The notes beneath the pieces are model-generated. The model did no database searches and was not told the origin of the DNA. It saw only the letters and a list, made by a program, of their open reading frames with translations. Shown piece by piece: positions 9,482 through 20,406 of a DNA stretch of 64,000 nucleotides (its first letter is position 1; each line of letters begins with the position of its first letter). A program made the position numbers and the translations under genes. The DNA is from Nitrospinaceae bacterium (GTDB taxonomy: Bacteria > Nitrospinota > Nitrospinia > Nitrospinales > Nitrospinaceae), in assembly GCA_028278405.1 (NCBI GenBank), contig JANQEK010000043.1, positions 52,598-116,597 of the forward strand, written 5' to 3'.

Positions 9482-9557
9482 TGGAGCCGGCGAGAGGAAT
9501 TGAACCCCCGACCCACTGATTACAAATCAGTTGCTCTACCAACTGAGCTACGCCGGC
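9482..9557 (-). tRNA. tRNA-Thr (anticodon TGT)
   Basis: The 76-base minus-strand gene folds as a full cloverleaf. A 7-bp acceptor stem (GCCGGCG with CGCCGGC) is followed by a T discriminator and an encoded CCA. The D arm reads GTAGCTCAGTTGGTAGAGC, the anticodon stem is ACTGA/TCAGT with loop TTTGTAA giving anticodon TGT, and the T arm contains GGTTCAATTCC. It reads ACA threonine codons. Confidence 0.97.
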
Positions 9558-9775
9558 ATCTTTCAGGAAAAGAGGGAGGTTCGCGATCGACCACTAAGCG
9601 AACCGATCCCCATTATAAAGGAAAAATTGCGGAAAAGAACCGGAGGTTTTCGCAGGCGGTGATCAGCAATGAAATATCAATTTTCTGATTTTATCGATTA
9701 TCATAGATGAGTATGTTGATTGACCTCCAAGTATCTGAATAATAACTTCCCGAACTTCAACTTTCGAACATTTGC

Positions 9776-12274
9776 ATGGGTTCCTTTTTGATTCGTCTGT
9801 ACAACCAATGGGTCCTGGAGAAGCCACGTCTCTGGTTGGGAGTGATCGCACTTGTCCTGCTGGGGTTCGGGTTCACCATCACCAATTTCAAGCTGGACGC
9901 TTCGTCCGATTCGCTGGTTCTGGAAAATGATGAAGACCTGCGCTACAACCGCAAGGTCAACAAAAAGTACGGTACAGATGACTTCTTGGTTATTACCTGG
10001 ATGCCTAAAGAGGATCTCCTGTCCGATACCTCCCTCTCCGGACTGCAAAGCTTGAAAGACGATCTCCTGAAACTGGATCGCATCGAAAAAGTGGTCAGTA
10101 TTCTTAACGTGCCGCTGTTCAACAGCCCCCGCATCACGCTTTCTCAACTGAGTGATAACGTCCGCACCCTCGAAACGAAAGGCCTCAATAAAGAGCAGGC
10201 CGCCCGGGAATTTTCGGATAGTCCACTGTACAGCAAACTTCTCGCCAGCCCCGACGGCAGGACCACCGCGCTCCTCGCAATGTACAAACGCGACGACAAA
10301 TATTTTGACCTGCTCGAAACGCGCAACGACCTGCGGGAAAAAAAATGGGACGGTCAACTGACGAAGAAGGAAGCTGCTACCTTGAAAAGAGTTTCCTTTG
10401 AGTTCAGGCAATACCTGGCAGAAGTGCTGGACCGGCAGGCGCAGGAGGTTCAACAGGTGCGCGACATTCTCGATAGATACCGCGACCGCGCCGACATCTT
10501 CCTCGGGGGTGTACCGATGATCGCCACCGATATGATCGATTACATCGAAAGCGATCTTTCGGTTTTCGGCATCGCGGTCACGGCATTGATGGTCCTCGTC
10601 ATGTGGTTGTTCTTCCGCAGCAAGCGATGGGTTCTGCTTCCCATGCTGACCTGCGGCATCGCCGTATGGACGATGATCGGGGCTCTTGGTTGGTTGGACT
10701 GGCGGGTGACGGTTATTTCATCCAACTTCGTTTCCATACTGATCATCATCACCCTGTCGTTGACCATTCACCTGATTGTCCGTTACGGCGAGTTGTACGC
10801 GGCGAATCCCGATGCCAAACAAACCCAACTGGTAAGCGACACGATTCGTCTGATGTTTCAGCCTTGTTTCTTCACGACAATCACTACGGTGGTGGCGTTT
10901 TGTTCTCTGGTGGTCAGTGACATACGCCCGGTGATCGATTTCGGGTGGATCATGACCCTCGGCATTTCTCTGGCGTTTGTCATCGCGTTTATCTTTTTTC
11001 CGTCGTTTTTGAAAATGATGTCGCCGAAGCCTTCTGTATCCGCTCACGACATCACCAAACGGTTGACCACAGGCATCGCTCATATAGCACTTCAGCACAA
11101 AAATGCAATTCTCGCCCTGTTCGCCGTGCTGACGCTCGCCGCCGGTATGGGCTTGACCCGGGTGGGTGTTGACAACCGCTTTATTGATTACTTCAAGGAC
11201 ACCACTGAAATCTACCGCGGTATGAGCGTCATCGACACCCAGCTGGGCGGCACCACGCCATTGGAGATTCTTATCGACGCCGATAAGGATTTTTACGATT
11301 ACCTGAAAATGCTGGAAAAAGAAAAAGATGAGTTCGAGATCGATGATCCTTTCGCCGAGCCTGACGATTTGCAGAATGAAAATTACTGGTTCCACCCCAA
11401 TAAATTACTGGAAGTAGAAGAGATTCACGATTATCTGGAAAGCCTGCCGGAAATAGGCAAGGTCCTGTCCATGGGAACGACGCTCAAGATCGTGCGCTTT
11501 CTGAACAACGACCAGGTGCCGGAAGATTACGATCTCGCCGTTTATCGCAAGGTACTTCCGGAAAACGCGAGAAAAAGTTTTCTCGATCCCTATCTGTCCA
11601 GTGACGCCAACGAGATTCGTATTTCCCTGCGGATTGAGGAAACCGATCCCCGCCTCAACCGCGGGGAGTTAATTAAAAAGATCAAGCGGCATCTGGTCGA
11701 CAACATGGGAATCGCCGAGGACCGCATACGCATCACCGGGATGGCGGTGCTGTTCAACAATATGCTGCAGAGTTTATACACCTCACAGATACAGACACTC
11801 GGCTTGGTATTCGTGGCGATATTGATTATGTTTGTGATCTTGTTCCGGCGGGTCTATCTGGCTGTGCTGGCGGTTATCCCCAACGTGTTTTCCGCTATCT
11901 TTATTCTGGGTTTCATGGGATGGATGGATATTCCGCTGGATATGATGACCATCACCATCGCTGCCATCACCATCGGAATAGCAGTCGACGATACCATCCA
12001 TTACGTCCACCGTTTCGAGAGTGAGTTTCGCCAGGATGCCAACTACCGGAACAGCGTGATCCGCTGTCACGGCAGTATAGGGCGGGCCATTTACTACACC
12101 TCTATCACCATCACCGTAGGGTTTTCCATCCTGACCCTGTCGAATTTCATTCCGACGATTTATTTCGGTTTGCTCACCGGATTGGCGATGATCCTCGCCC
12201 TGCTGGGAGATTTGCTGCTGCTCCCGCTCCTGATCGTTCAGTTTCGCCCCCTCGGCTCCGAATCCAAGAGATAA
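9776..12274 (+). CDS. RND-superfamily (MMPL-type) exporter
   Basis: The 832-residue inner-membrane protein has the duplicated RND layout. It has an N-terminal helix, a large periplasmic domain, a six-helix bundle (from about residue 265), a second periplasmic domain (about 460-665) and a second bundle ending near residue 825. It lacks the third-helix residues of HAE-type drug pumps and looks like the predicted RND exporter group (MMPL, COG1033) that includes putative lipid or hopanoid exporters such as HpnN. The segment ITIGIAVDDTIHYVHRF in the second bundle is typical of COG1033. No membrane-fusion partner is adjacent, also usual for this group. No strong ribosome site precedes the ATG, so the start is less certain. 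Confidence 0.85.
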   Translation: MGSFLIRLYNQWVLEKPRLWLGVIALVLLGFGFTITNFKLDASSDSLVLENDEDLRYNRKVNKKYGTDDFLVITWMPKEDLLSDTSLSGLQSLKDDLLKLDRIEKVVSILNVPLFNSPRITLSQLSDNVRTLETKGLNKEQAAREFSDSPLYSKLLASPDGRTTALLAMYKRDDKYFDLLETRNDLREKKWDGQLTKKEAATLKRVSFEFRQYLAEVLDRQAQEVQQVRDILDRYRDRADIFLGGVPMIATDMIDYIESDLSVFGIAVTALMVLVMWLFFRSKRWVLLPMLTCGIAVWTMIGALGWLDWRVTVISSNFVSILIIITLSLTIHLIVRYGELYAANPDAKQTQLVSDTIRLMFQPCFFTTITTVVAFCSLVVSDIRPVIDFGWIMTLGISLAFVIAFIFFPSFLKMMSPKPSVSAHDITKRLTTGIAHIALQHKNAILALFAVLTLAAGMGLTRVGVDNRFIDYFKDTTEIYRGMSVIDTQLGGTTPLEILIDADKDFYDYLKMLEKEKDEFEIDDPFAEPDDLQNENYWFHPNKLLEVEEIHDYLESLPEIGKVLSMGTTLKIVRFLNNDQVPEDYDLAVYRKVLPENARKSFLDPYLSSDANEIRISLRIEETDPRLNRGELIKKIKRHLVDNMGIAEDRIRITGMAVLFNNMLQSLYTSQIQTLGLVFVAILIMFVILFRRVYLAVLAVIPNVFSAIFILGFMGWMDIPLDMMTITIAAITIGIAVDDTIHYVHRFESEFRQDANYRNSVIRCHGSIGRAIYYTSITITVGFSILTLSNFIPTIYFGLLTGLAMILALLGDLLLLPLLIVQFRPLGSESKR

Positions 12275-12307
12275 CTTTTCTTATCTAATCAATCGAGGTG
12301 GATTAGT

Positions 12308-13003
12308 CTAGCCGAAGTGATAAAAGTTGAGTATGGAATCATGTTTGAACAGCTGATTGAGTCGATTCCAAAACTCCAGGCCGTTGCCGGCAGTGATCAG
12401 CGATTCGAGATTCGCCTGCAGGACTTCTTTGAATGAGTCTTTACGTTCCGGAGGTATTTGGAAACTGGTTCGCAGGCCATCCAGAAATTCACCCTCTCCC
12501 GTAACCAGATCCTTCTGAATATCTGCAAAGTTGTACGCTGAAAACCGCATGGAAGCCACCCTTTGGCGGAACAATTTATGATTTCCGGTTTTTACCGGTT
12601 CCATTTCAATATGGTATTCAGTTGGCGTGTACTTGATGATATTGCCGGACAGGGCATTCACTCCCATCGGGGTCAGGGTGAGGGCGGTTCCGGTGAGGTC
12701 CAGAATCATGCCGAAATTCATATTGAAATCGTGCAACAGCTCCATTTCCTGGTCTTGATAACCGGCTTTGGTGAACTTTAATTTCCGATTGGCCGTTTTC
12801 CGATCTATGTCAATCGTCAGAGGGGTTTCTCCGAGTTTGATTCCATCCAGATAAACTCTTGTTCCAGCCACATTGGAATTGAAAGTGATTTCATCTTCCC
12901 CGTCGGAAAAAATGGTGGCGCACCCGCTCAGTGCCAGGAAAGCAGTCAGGCCGAACAAGACACAAAGATGGGTTTTCATGAAAAGCTTCTTGAGCATGAT
13001 CAT
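12308..13003 (-). CDS. PEGA-domain lipoprotein
   Basis: This 231-residue protein has a signal peptide ending in the lipobox ALSGC (Cys at about residue 28), so it is probably an outer-membrane or periplasmic lipoprotein. A PEGA domain follows: FNSNVAGTRVYLDGIKLGET with the P-L-T-I strand, then a lysine-rich KFTKAGYQDQEM segment. The rest has a short hydrophobic stretch (LTGTALTLTPMGVNALSGN) and an unassigned C-terminal domain. PEGA domains are common in surface-associated proteins, and the ligand is unknown. An AGGAG site lies 5-7 bases before the start; an in-frame ATG two codons later is also possible. Confidence 0.75.
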   Translation of the reverse strand: MIMLKKLFMKTHLCVLFGLTAFLALSGCATIFSDGEDEITFNSNVAGTRVYLDGIKLGETPLTIDIDRKTANRKLKFTKAGYQDQEMELLHDFNMNFGMILDLTGTALTLTPMGVNALSGNIIKYTPTEYHIEMEPVKTGNHKLFRQRVASMRFSAYNFADIQKDLVTGEGEFLDGLRTSFQIPPERKDSFKEVLQANLESLITAGNGLEFWNRLNQLFKHDSILNFYHFG

Positions 13004-13070
13004 CTCCTCTTAAAAAATTGTCGGATCAATGTAGCCGATTGTCTGGCAATTCATAATTCTGTTCCGGTGT

Positions 13071-14303
13071 TTACGCCGTAGCCGGTTCTTTGGGTGCTTT
13101 GAATTTTTTGCCGGCAACATAAGTCGCATCGACAAAATTCTCGCCGAAGTAATAAAACATATCCCGGTAGTCGCCTGTCTTGAGCAAATTAAAATCGGCG
13201 CGCTGTTTGGGCAGCAGTCCCCCGTACATTTTTTCAGCACCCAGGGCTTTGGCGGACCCATAAGTTCCCGCTGCGAGCGCCTGTTCGGGAGTGAGGCGGT
13301 ACATCGACGCCGCGAGGGTCAACACGGTTTGCATATTATAAGTCGGGGAGCTTCCGGGATTGCAGTCCGTCGCCAACGCCAGGGTAACTCCGGCGTCGAG
13401 CATGGAATGAACCAGCGGATGTTTTTCTCCGCCGAGGAACAGGGTAACTCCCGGCATGAGCACCGCCGTGGTACCCGTTGCGCGCATGGCCTGGATGTCA
13501 TTTGGAGTGGCGTATTCGAGGTGGTCGCAGGACAAGGCTCCCAGTTTGGCTGCCTCCATACACCCGCCCTGATGCGAAAACTCATCGACGTGCGCGCGCA
13601 GGTCGAATCCGAGCAGTTTTGCCTGCAGGAACAAACGCCTGAGGTCTGCGACGGTAAACACTCCTTTTTCACAAAAGATGTCAACGCCGTCCGCCAGATC
13701 CCTGAATCGTGGCAGGGATTCGATGATTGCCTCCAGGTATTCTTCCTGGTTTTTGCCGGTCGGTACGGTGTGTGCGCCGAGGTAAGTGAGAGTGACCGGT
13801 ACTTTGAGCGTGGTGCGCAGTTTTTTCCCTACGGTCAGCATTTTCATTTCGGAATTGAGGTTGAGACCATAGCCGGACTTGATTTCGAATGCCGTGGTGC
13901 CGAGAGCCATCATACGTTTCATGCGCTTGCGGGCGGCGTCGAACAACTCCTTTTCCGTTGCACGGTTGGTGGCCTTGACGGTACTCAGAATACCGCCGCC
14001 GTTATCTAGGATTTCCATATAAGTGGCACCGCGCATGCGGTCGACCATTTCATCCTTGCGCTCCCCGGCGTAGATGAGGTGGGTGTGGCAATCGACGAAG
14101 CCCGGCACTATGGCTTGTCCCTGGCAATCCACTACCTTGGTATAACTTTTCGAGGATTTGATCTCTGAATCTTTCAGGATTTTGAGGACGCGTCCCTCCT
14201 CGACCAGCAGGGCGCAGTTCTTGCGCAGGCGGATACCGGGTTGGGTGGAAGCGTCGGCCTGCACCAGTTGGCCGATGTTACGGAAACAGAGAATGCCACT
14301 CAT
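13071..14303 (-). CDS. hutI: Imidazolonepropionase
   Basis: The 410-residue amidohydrolase opens the imidazolone ring to formimino-glutamate, the third step of histidine breakdown. Metal-binding and signature residues are in place: VDCHTHLIYAGERKDE near residue 72, the HVDEFSHQGG block near residue 238 and LATDCNPGS near residue 320. Length matches the family. It is the last gene of the cluster hutG-hutU-hutI, 42 bases past hutU. No regulator gene (HutC) is visible in the cluster. Confidence 0.95.
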   Translation of the reverse strand: MSGILCFRNIGQLVQADASTQPGIRLRKNCALLVEEGRVLKILKDSEIKSSKSYTKVVDCQGQAIVPGFVDCHTHLIYAGERKDEMVDRMRGATYMEILDNGGGILSTVKATNRATEKELFDAARKRMKRMMALGTTAFEIKSGYGLNLNSEMKMLTVGKKLRTTLKVPVTLTYLGAHTVPTGKNQEEYLEAIIESLPRFRDLADGVDIFCEKGVFTVADLRRLFLQAKLLGFDLRAHVDEFSHQGGCMEAAKLGALSCDHLEYATPNDIQAMRATGTTAVLMPGVTLFLGGEKHPLVHSMLDAGVTLALATDCNPGSSPTYNMQTVLTLAASMYRLTPEQALAAGTYGSAKALGAEKMYGGLLPKQRADFNLLKTGDYRDMFYYFGENFVDATYVAGKKFKAPKEPATA

Positions 14304-14345
14304 GATTTTTCCTAATTGTAATATCTCTGCATTCTGGGTCCAGCG

Positions 14346-16066
<1,721 letters not shown>

Positions 16067-16070
<4 letters not shown>

Positions 16071-16984
16071 GATGGCTCCCTGCGTGACGCCACACCCAGG
16101 CAGAAATGGTAGAAGATCCCGACAGCCAGTCGGCCCGTGCGCTCCTCTTCAATCAGCGGGTTGTATTCCGATAAATCAAATAAATCGACTTTAGGGTGGA
16201 TGCCAGCGGTGAATGCCATTTCAAACGCCTCCTTGGCGCGCAAGCCCATGACGCCGGGACAGGACACGCCGGGTGCGTCGGATGCGCGAATCGAATCGAG
16301 ATCGAAGCTGACGAACAGAGAATCACATTCCCAGGCCAGACGGCCGAGCGTGTTACGAAACGCTTGTGCTGCCGAGTCGCCACGGGACACTTCTGAATAC
16401 CAGATGATGTGACCTCCTTTCTGCCGGACATAGCCCGTGTGCTCCCGGCTGACCTGGCTCCCTTGCGCGGCGAACTCGATGAAATGCCCGCCTGCAAAAC
16501 GGGAATCTTCCAGAAGCAGACGAAAGGGAGATCCGCTATGAGCCTGGCCGTTTTTCAGGGGCCGCACGTCCAGATGCGCGTCGATATTGATCACGCCGAC
16601 TGCGTTGTCCGGTTTTGCGTCGAGCAACGCGCAGGCGTTGGGGTAGGACTGATCGTTGCCTCCTCCGACTACGAAAGGAATGCCTCCTTTCTGGATGATG
16701 GACGCGGTTTGTTGGGTCAGTGTGGTATGGGATTGATCCAGCGGCAGATCGGCTGGGATGTCCCCCGCATCAGCTATGGAAAGACCCGACAGGTCGATAT
16801 TCATTTCCGGATTGTCGATCGTGCCGTAACGTCGAATCCAGGAACGAAACTTTTCGGGCCCGTGGCGGGCGCCGGGCCGGCCGCCGTTGATCTCGACTCC
16901 ATCGTCGCAGGGAAACCCGAGGAGGACCACGTTTCCCTCTTGCCCGGGCTGTATGATGTCCGCCAATCTGGGGTCGTCAGTCAT
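16067..16984 (-). CDS. hutG: Arginase-family formimidoylglutamase-like protein
   Basis: This 305-residue protein has the ureohydrolase (arginase) fold and heads the hut operon, so it probably converts formimino-glutamate to glutamate and formamide. Two metal-binding motifs are present: INIDAHLDVRPL (near residue 130) and VSFDLDSIRASDAPG (near residue 223). The third, usually GGGHE or GGDHS, reads VGGGNDQSYPN near residue 106, with Asn in place of the metal-binding His. This may alter the dinuclear Mn site. Operon position favours HutG over agmatinase. It overlaps hutU by four bases. Confidence 0.82.
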
Positions 16985-17076
16985 AATATCCAGTTATAAA
17001 ACGGATTTTGGGCAAAGTAAACCATTCTCCCCATGCCGGGAACCGCCTTTTCGACAACATAAAATTGCGGGGAAAA

Positions 17077-17106
17077 GCCCGAATTTCGGGCCTGTGGCCT
17101 TTTTCT
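17077..17106 (+). terminator. Hairpin with T-run upstream of the ferritin-like gene
   Basis: A perfect inverted repeat GCCCGAA-T-TTCGGGC (17077-17091) is followed by CTGTGGCC and a T-rich run at 17100-17104. It looks like a terminator or leader attenuator on the plus strand, but no plus-strand gene lies upstream. An attenuator or small-RNA end for the 17182 gene is possible. Confidence 0.3.
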
Positions 17107-17181
17107 TGTCATCCTCGTTCTCTTTTTGATATATTTCTACCATATCATTTCCCGGTCATCTCAATAAGGAGATCAATATTT

Positions 17182-17508
17182 ATGTCCAGTTCCATCGAAG
17201 CGTTAAAGCATGCTGTTCAACTTGAAGAACAGGCTCTCGATCAATATATCATCGCCATGGACAACGCAGTCCACGCGGAAACCAAGGAAACCCTGAAGGA
17301 ATACGCCGACGACAAGCAGCAGAAAATCGACACCTTGTCCTGGATGATCATGGCGGAATCCGGAGACCTTGAAAAAGAAGAGAAAGCCCCTGAAACTGGA
17401 GGCGAGAAATTGGCCGCAGGCAAATGCCCTTTTTCCAAAGGTGAGTTGAAGGAAATGGGTTTTGATGCGTCCCAGTTCACGATGGGCGATGAGCATTTCA
17501 AATCCTGA
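17182..17508 (+). CDS. Small ferritin-like/rubrerythrin-like helical protein
   Basis: The start is set at the ATG at 17182, preceded by AAGGAG 10 bases upstream; an upstream in-frame ATG at 17008 has no ribosome site. The resulting 108-residue protein has two long amphipathic helices: IEALKHAVQLEEQALDQYII, then a second helix (about residues 30-55) with ADDKQQKIDTLSWMIMAESG. Glu residues in the first helix and the helix pairing resemble half of a ferritin-like four-helix bundle, so a dimer could form a di-iron site. The C-terminus (KCPFSKGELKEMGFD) is separate. The function is unknown; iron or redox use is inference from the fold. Confidence 0.6.
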   Translation: MSSSIEALKHAVQLEEQALDQYIIAMDNAVHAETKETLKEYADDKQQKIDTLSWMIMAESGDLEKEEKAPETGGEKLAAGKCPFSKGELKEMGFDASQFTMGDEHFKS

Positions 17509-17544
17509 ATAACGTAGAACCTTTTATTTTTTGAGAGACGAATT

Positions 17545-17970
17545 ATGGCGGTCGAAGATCCTCATGATTTGCTGATCGAGTGTTCAGACTGCGGTGTGGA
17601 GAATATATTCTCAGACTACACACCCGAACAGATAACAATTTGTAACCAGTGCCGGGCAAAGCTGATTCAACCGGATTTTGACCAGACGCACAATGAATAT
17701 CGTTGCGAGGATTGCGGGTTTGTCATCTGCCTGACCAAGGACACGCCGTTTGAAAAAGGCAAGACCGCCTGCCGATGTGGAAGTTTTAATATTCAGTCTA
17801 TTTCCAAGTCGACTCTTTACGAAGACGCCGAAGAAGCCGGAGCCTTTGATCTGGACGAAGAAGAACTCGATACGACACCCAGTGACGACTGGTGCCGTTC
17901 GGATTTGTCGGGTATTGAAGCGATGGATGATTACAACGAAATGTTTGATCAGGATCCCGGCGACAATTAA
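17545..17970 (+). CDS. Double zinc-ribbon protein with acidic tail
   Basis: The 141-residue protein has CxxC pairs: ECSDCGVENIF and ICNQCRAKL (one ribbon), then YRCEDCGFVICL with ACRCGSF (a second). A strongly acidic C-terminal tail (about 50 residues rich in Asp/Glu) follows. Such architecture suits a protein that binds zinc or partner proteins or nucleic acid, but I do not recognise a named family. It lies 36 bases after the ferritin-like gene and may be co-transcribed. It converges on the OppA-like gene. Confidence 0.65.
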   Translation: MAVEDPHDLLIECSDCGVENIFSDYTPEQITICNQCRAKLIQPDFDQTHNEYRCEDCGFVICLTKDTPFEKGKTACRCGSFNIQSISKSTLYEDAEEAGAFDLDEEELDTTPSDDWCRSDLSGIEAMDDYNEMFDQDPGDN

Positions 17971-17994
17971 ACCTACCCCCCTTTAAGTCCACTC

Positions 17995-19623
17995 CTACTT
18001 AAGATTCTTTTCAGCCAGTCGAACCCGTTTCAGATAAAGCCATTCCATGGCGTTCAGCCCCAGATTATGTACGTACGGTTTCACGAGAACGTTTTGAGCG
18101 GCAACGAAAAGGGAGATGATCGCCGAGTCGGTTTCGGTCAATAGAGTTTGCGCTTCGTTGTAGAGAGCTTGCCGGGTTTTAGAGTCCTGTTCGGCGGCTC
18201 CCTGGGCGATTAAACGGTCATAGCGTTCATTTTTCCACTGCAGGCGGTTGTTGCCGCTGGTGGAAATGAACAGGTTCATGAAATTGTCGGGATCCGGGAA
18301 GTCGGCGCCCCAGCCCAGACGGAATACCGGCGGTGGGTCAATATCCAGCTTTTTCAAATACACCTTCCACTCCTGATCTTCGAGTTCCACTGTGAGGCCC
18401 AGATGTTTTTTCCACTGTTCCTGCACGAACTGGGCGATGAGGCGGTGGGTGGGATCGGTATTGTAAGCGATGCTGAAAGGCGGCAGTTTTTTTCCGCCGG
18501 TGTACCCTGCTTCTGCAAGCAGGGTCAGCGCTTTTTTCGGATCGAATGAAGGCCCGATTTTGGCATTGTAACCGAACATGCCCTTTGGAATCCAGGAGGC
18601 CGTCGGCAGTTGGCCGCCTTTTAAAATAACAGGAATTTGCGACCGGTCGATGGCGTGGGAAAGCGCGCGCCTCACCCGCGCATCGTGAAATGGCGGTTTG
18701 GTCACATTAAAGCCGTAATAATAACCGCGGAGCAGGGGAAGATTTTTATATTCAGAGTGAGTCTTGTAGTGAGGAATCGCCACCGGCGGCAGTTCCGCCA
18801 TATCCAGTTCTCCCGTTTCGTACAGAGTCAGTTCGGTGGTCGGGTTGCGGACCACATACATGATGATCCGGCTCAACGCTGGAGAGGCGTCATAATAATC
18901 CGGATTTGATCGGAGCACGAGTTTGTATTCGTGGTGCCACTGGTCGAGAGTGAACGGACCGTTGGTCACGATATGTTCCGGGTCGGTCCAACGGTCGCCG
19001 TATCGTTCGATCACGTCCCGCCGCTGGGGGAAAGTGACCATGAAGGTGGTGAGACTGGGGAAATAAATGACCGGCCGCCGGAGGCGCACCTCAAGGACCG
19101 TCGGGGAGAGCGCTTTCACGCCCACCTGTTCGGCGTCTTTCAGAGTACCGGCGTTGTATTCGACGGCATTTTCGACATCGAATAGAAAATAAGCGTATTG
19201 AGCTGCGGTGGCAGGATTGAGCAGGCGCTTCCAGGAATACTCGAATTGCTGGGCGGTGACCGGTTGGCCGTCCGTCCACTTCACATCGTCTCGCAGATAG
19301 AAGGTAATCACCCGCCCCCCCTCAGAAAACTCCCACCGCTTTGCAATGGCAGGAACGGGTTCCAAACGGTCATTGTACTGAGTCAGCCCCTCCATGATGT
19401 TGGTCAGCACGTTGAAGGAAACCCCGTCGGTGGCCAGGGACCAGTCGAGAGTGGGCGGTTCGGTGGTTACGGCGATGCGCAGGGTTTTGCTCTCCACGGC
19501 GGAGGGTTCGCCGCTGCAACCTGCTGTTATCAGGGTTCCTGCCAGGACCCCAATCGCCAGTCCCAGACGGAAGGAGGGTTTGCCGATATTGAAAATCGTC
19601 TTCATCGGACCCAAGGATATCAT
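17995..19623 (-). CDS. Oligopeptide-binding lipoprotein (SBP family 5, OppA-like)
   Basis: The 542-residue protein is an ABC-importer solute-binding protein of family 5. A signal peptide ends at the lipobox TAGC (residues about 34-37), so the mature protein is anchored at the membrane. Typical blocks include LRIAVTTEPPTLDWSLATDG, WEFSEGGRVITFYLRDDVKW, FTLDQWHHEYKLVLRSNPDYY and RRALSHAIDRSQI. It should capture peptides or similar ligands for an Opp/Dpp permease, but no permease or ATPase genes lie nearby. It may serve a distant or shared transporter. A second in-frame ATG six codons in (19605) gives a more typical signal peptide and may be the true start. Confidence 0.88.
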   Translation of the reverse strand: MISLGPMKTIFNIGKPSFRLGLAIGVLAGTLITAGCSGEPSAVESKTLRIAVTTEPPTLDWSLATDGVSFNVLTNIMEGLTQYNDRLEPVPAIAKRWEFSEGGRVITFYLRDDVKWTDGQPVTAQQFEYSWKRLLNPATAAQYAYFLFDVENAVEYNAGTLKDAEQVGVKALSPTVLEVRLRRPVIYFPSLTTFMVTFPQRRDVIERYGDRWTDPEHIVTNGPFTLDQWHHEYKLVLRSNPDYYDASPALSRIIMYVVRNPTTELTLYETGELDMAELPPVAIPHYKTHSEYKNLPLLRGYYYGFNVTKPPFHDARVRRALSHAIDRSQIPVILKGGQLPTASWIPKGMFGYNAKIGPSFDPKKALTLLAEAGYTGGKKLPPFSIAYNTDPTHRLIAQFVQEQWKKHLGLTVELEDQEWKVYLKKLDIDPPPVFRLGWGADFPDPDNFMNLFISTSGNNRLQWKNERYDRLIAQGAAEQDSKTRQALYNEAQTLLTETDSAIISLFVAAQNVLVKPYVHNLGLNAMEWLYLKRVRLAEKNLK

Positions 19624-19725
19624 TGACTTGGGCGGGTCCCAACCGGGTTTTGGGATATTGAACTAATTGCTTTACTTTTTCATGGGACTCGATAAAATCA
19701 ATGTTTTCCAAAATTTCGAGCATTT

Positions 19726-20406
19726 ATGGCACCCAAAGTAAATATGGAAGATCTGACGTGGATTCGGCGTTGGATCAAGAAGGGACTGAGCAAGGACAAA
19801 AAGACCCTGGATTTGTCCAACCGCCGTTTTAATCTGCAAATTGCAATTGAAGTGGCTGAAGGCATGGCGGTTCCAGGCATCGAGACCCTTTATATGCATG
19901 GCTGCTGGTTGAAGGACGCCTATATGGAGGAGTTGGCCGAGTCCGAGCTGTTTGCTCCTGTCAAGGAACTGTGGATGTATGAGAACAGCATCGGTAGCGA
20001 AGGAGCTCAGTACATTGCGGAATCGGACAAGTTTGGAAACCTTCAATACCTGAGTTTGTATTCGAACAAAATCGGTCCTGAAGGAGCCATCGCGCTGGCG
20101 GAATCCGCGCATTTGTCCCGATTGGAAACGCTCGACCTTTCGTTCAACAAGGTCGGCGATGAGGGAGCGGCAGCGCTGGCCCGGTCCAAGCACCTGAATC
20201 GGCTCAAGGTCCTGCATCTGGATGCCAATGGTATCGGCGCGCAAGGAATGTCGGCCCTGGCCGAGTGCTCCGGTTTGCGCAATCTCACCACCCTGAATCT
20301 GACTTACAACCGGATGGAGCCGGATGGACTCGAATTATTGGCGGCTTCTCCGCGTCTGAAGCAATTGAAAACGTTTAAATCGGACCTGCCCCCGGAAGAT
20401 GACTGA
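19726..20406 (+). CDS. Leucine-rich-repeat protein (ribonuclease-inhibitor-like), short paralogue
   Basis: This 226-residue protein has a short N-terminal region and about five tandem repeats of about 28 residues, of the form LxxLxLxxNxIGxEGAxALAES. Examples are LQYLSLYSNKIGPEGAIALA and LETLDLSFNKVGDEGAAALA. This is the ribonuclease-inhibitor-like LRR class, otherwise best known from eukaryotes. No signal peptide is visible, so it is probably cytoplasmic and acts in protein binding. Its stop overlaps the start of the next LRR gene by 8 bases, so both are made together and probably arose by duplication. Confidence 0.8.
   Translation: MAPKVNMEDLTWIRRWIKKGLSKDKKTLDLSNRRFNLQIAIEVAEGMAVPGIETLYMHGCWLKDAYMEELAESELFAPVKELWMYENSIGSEGAQYIAESDKFGNLQYLSLYSNKIGPEGAIALAESAHLSRLETLDLSFNKVGDEGAAALARSKHLNRLKVLHLDANGIGAQGMSALAECSGLRNLTTLNLTYNRMEPDGLELLAASPRLKQLKTFKSDLPPEDD

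Noticed and set aside
9500..9688. Open frame starting MNPRPTDYKSVALPTELR
   Set aside because: It lies antisense to tRNA-Thr and is the usual spurious tRNA-complement protein.
9701..10453. 250-codon minus-strand frame
   Set aside because: It is antisense to the N-terminus of the RND exporter, with Gln/Phe-rich shadow composition and no ribosome site.
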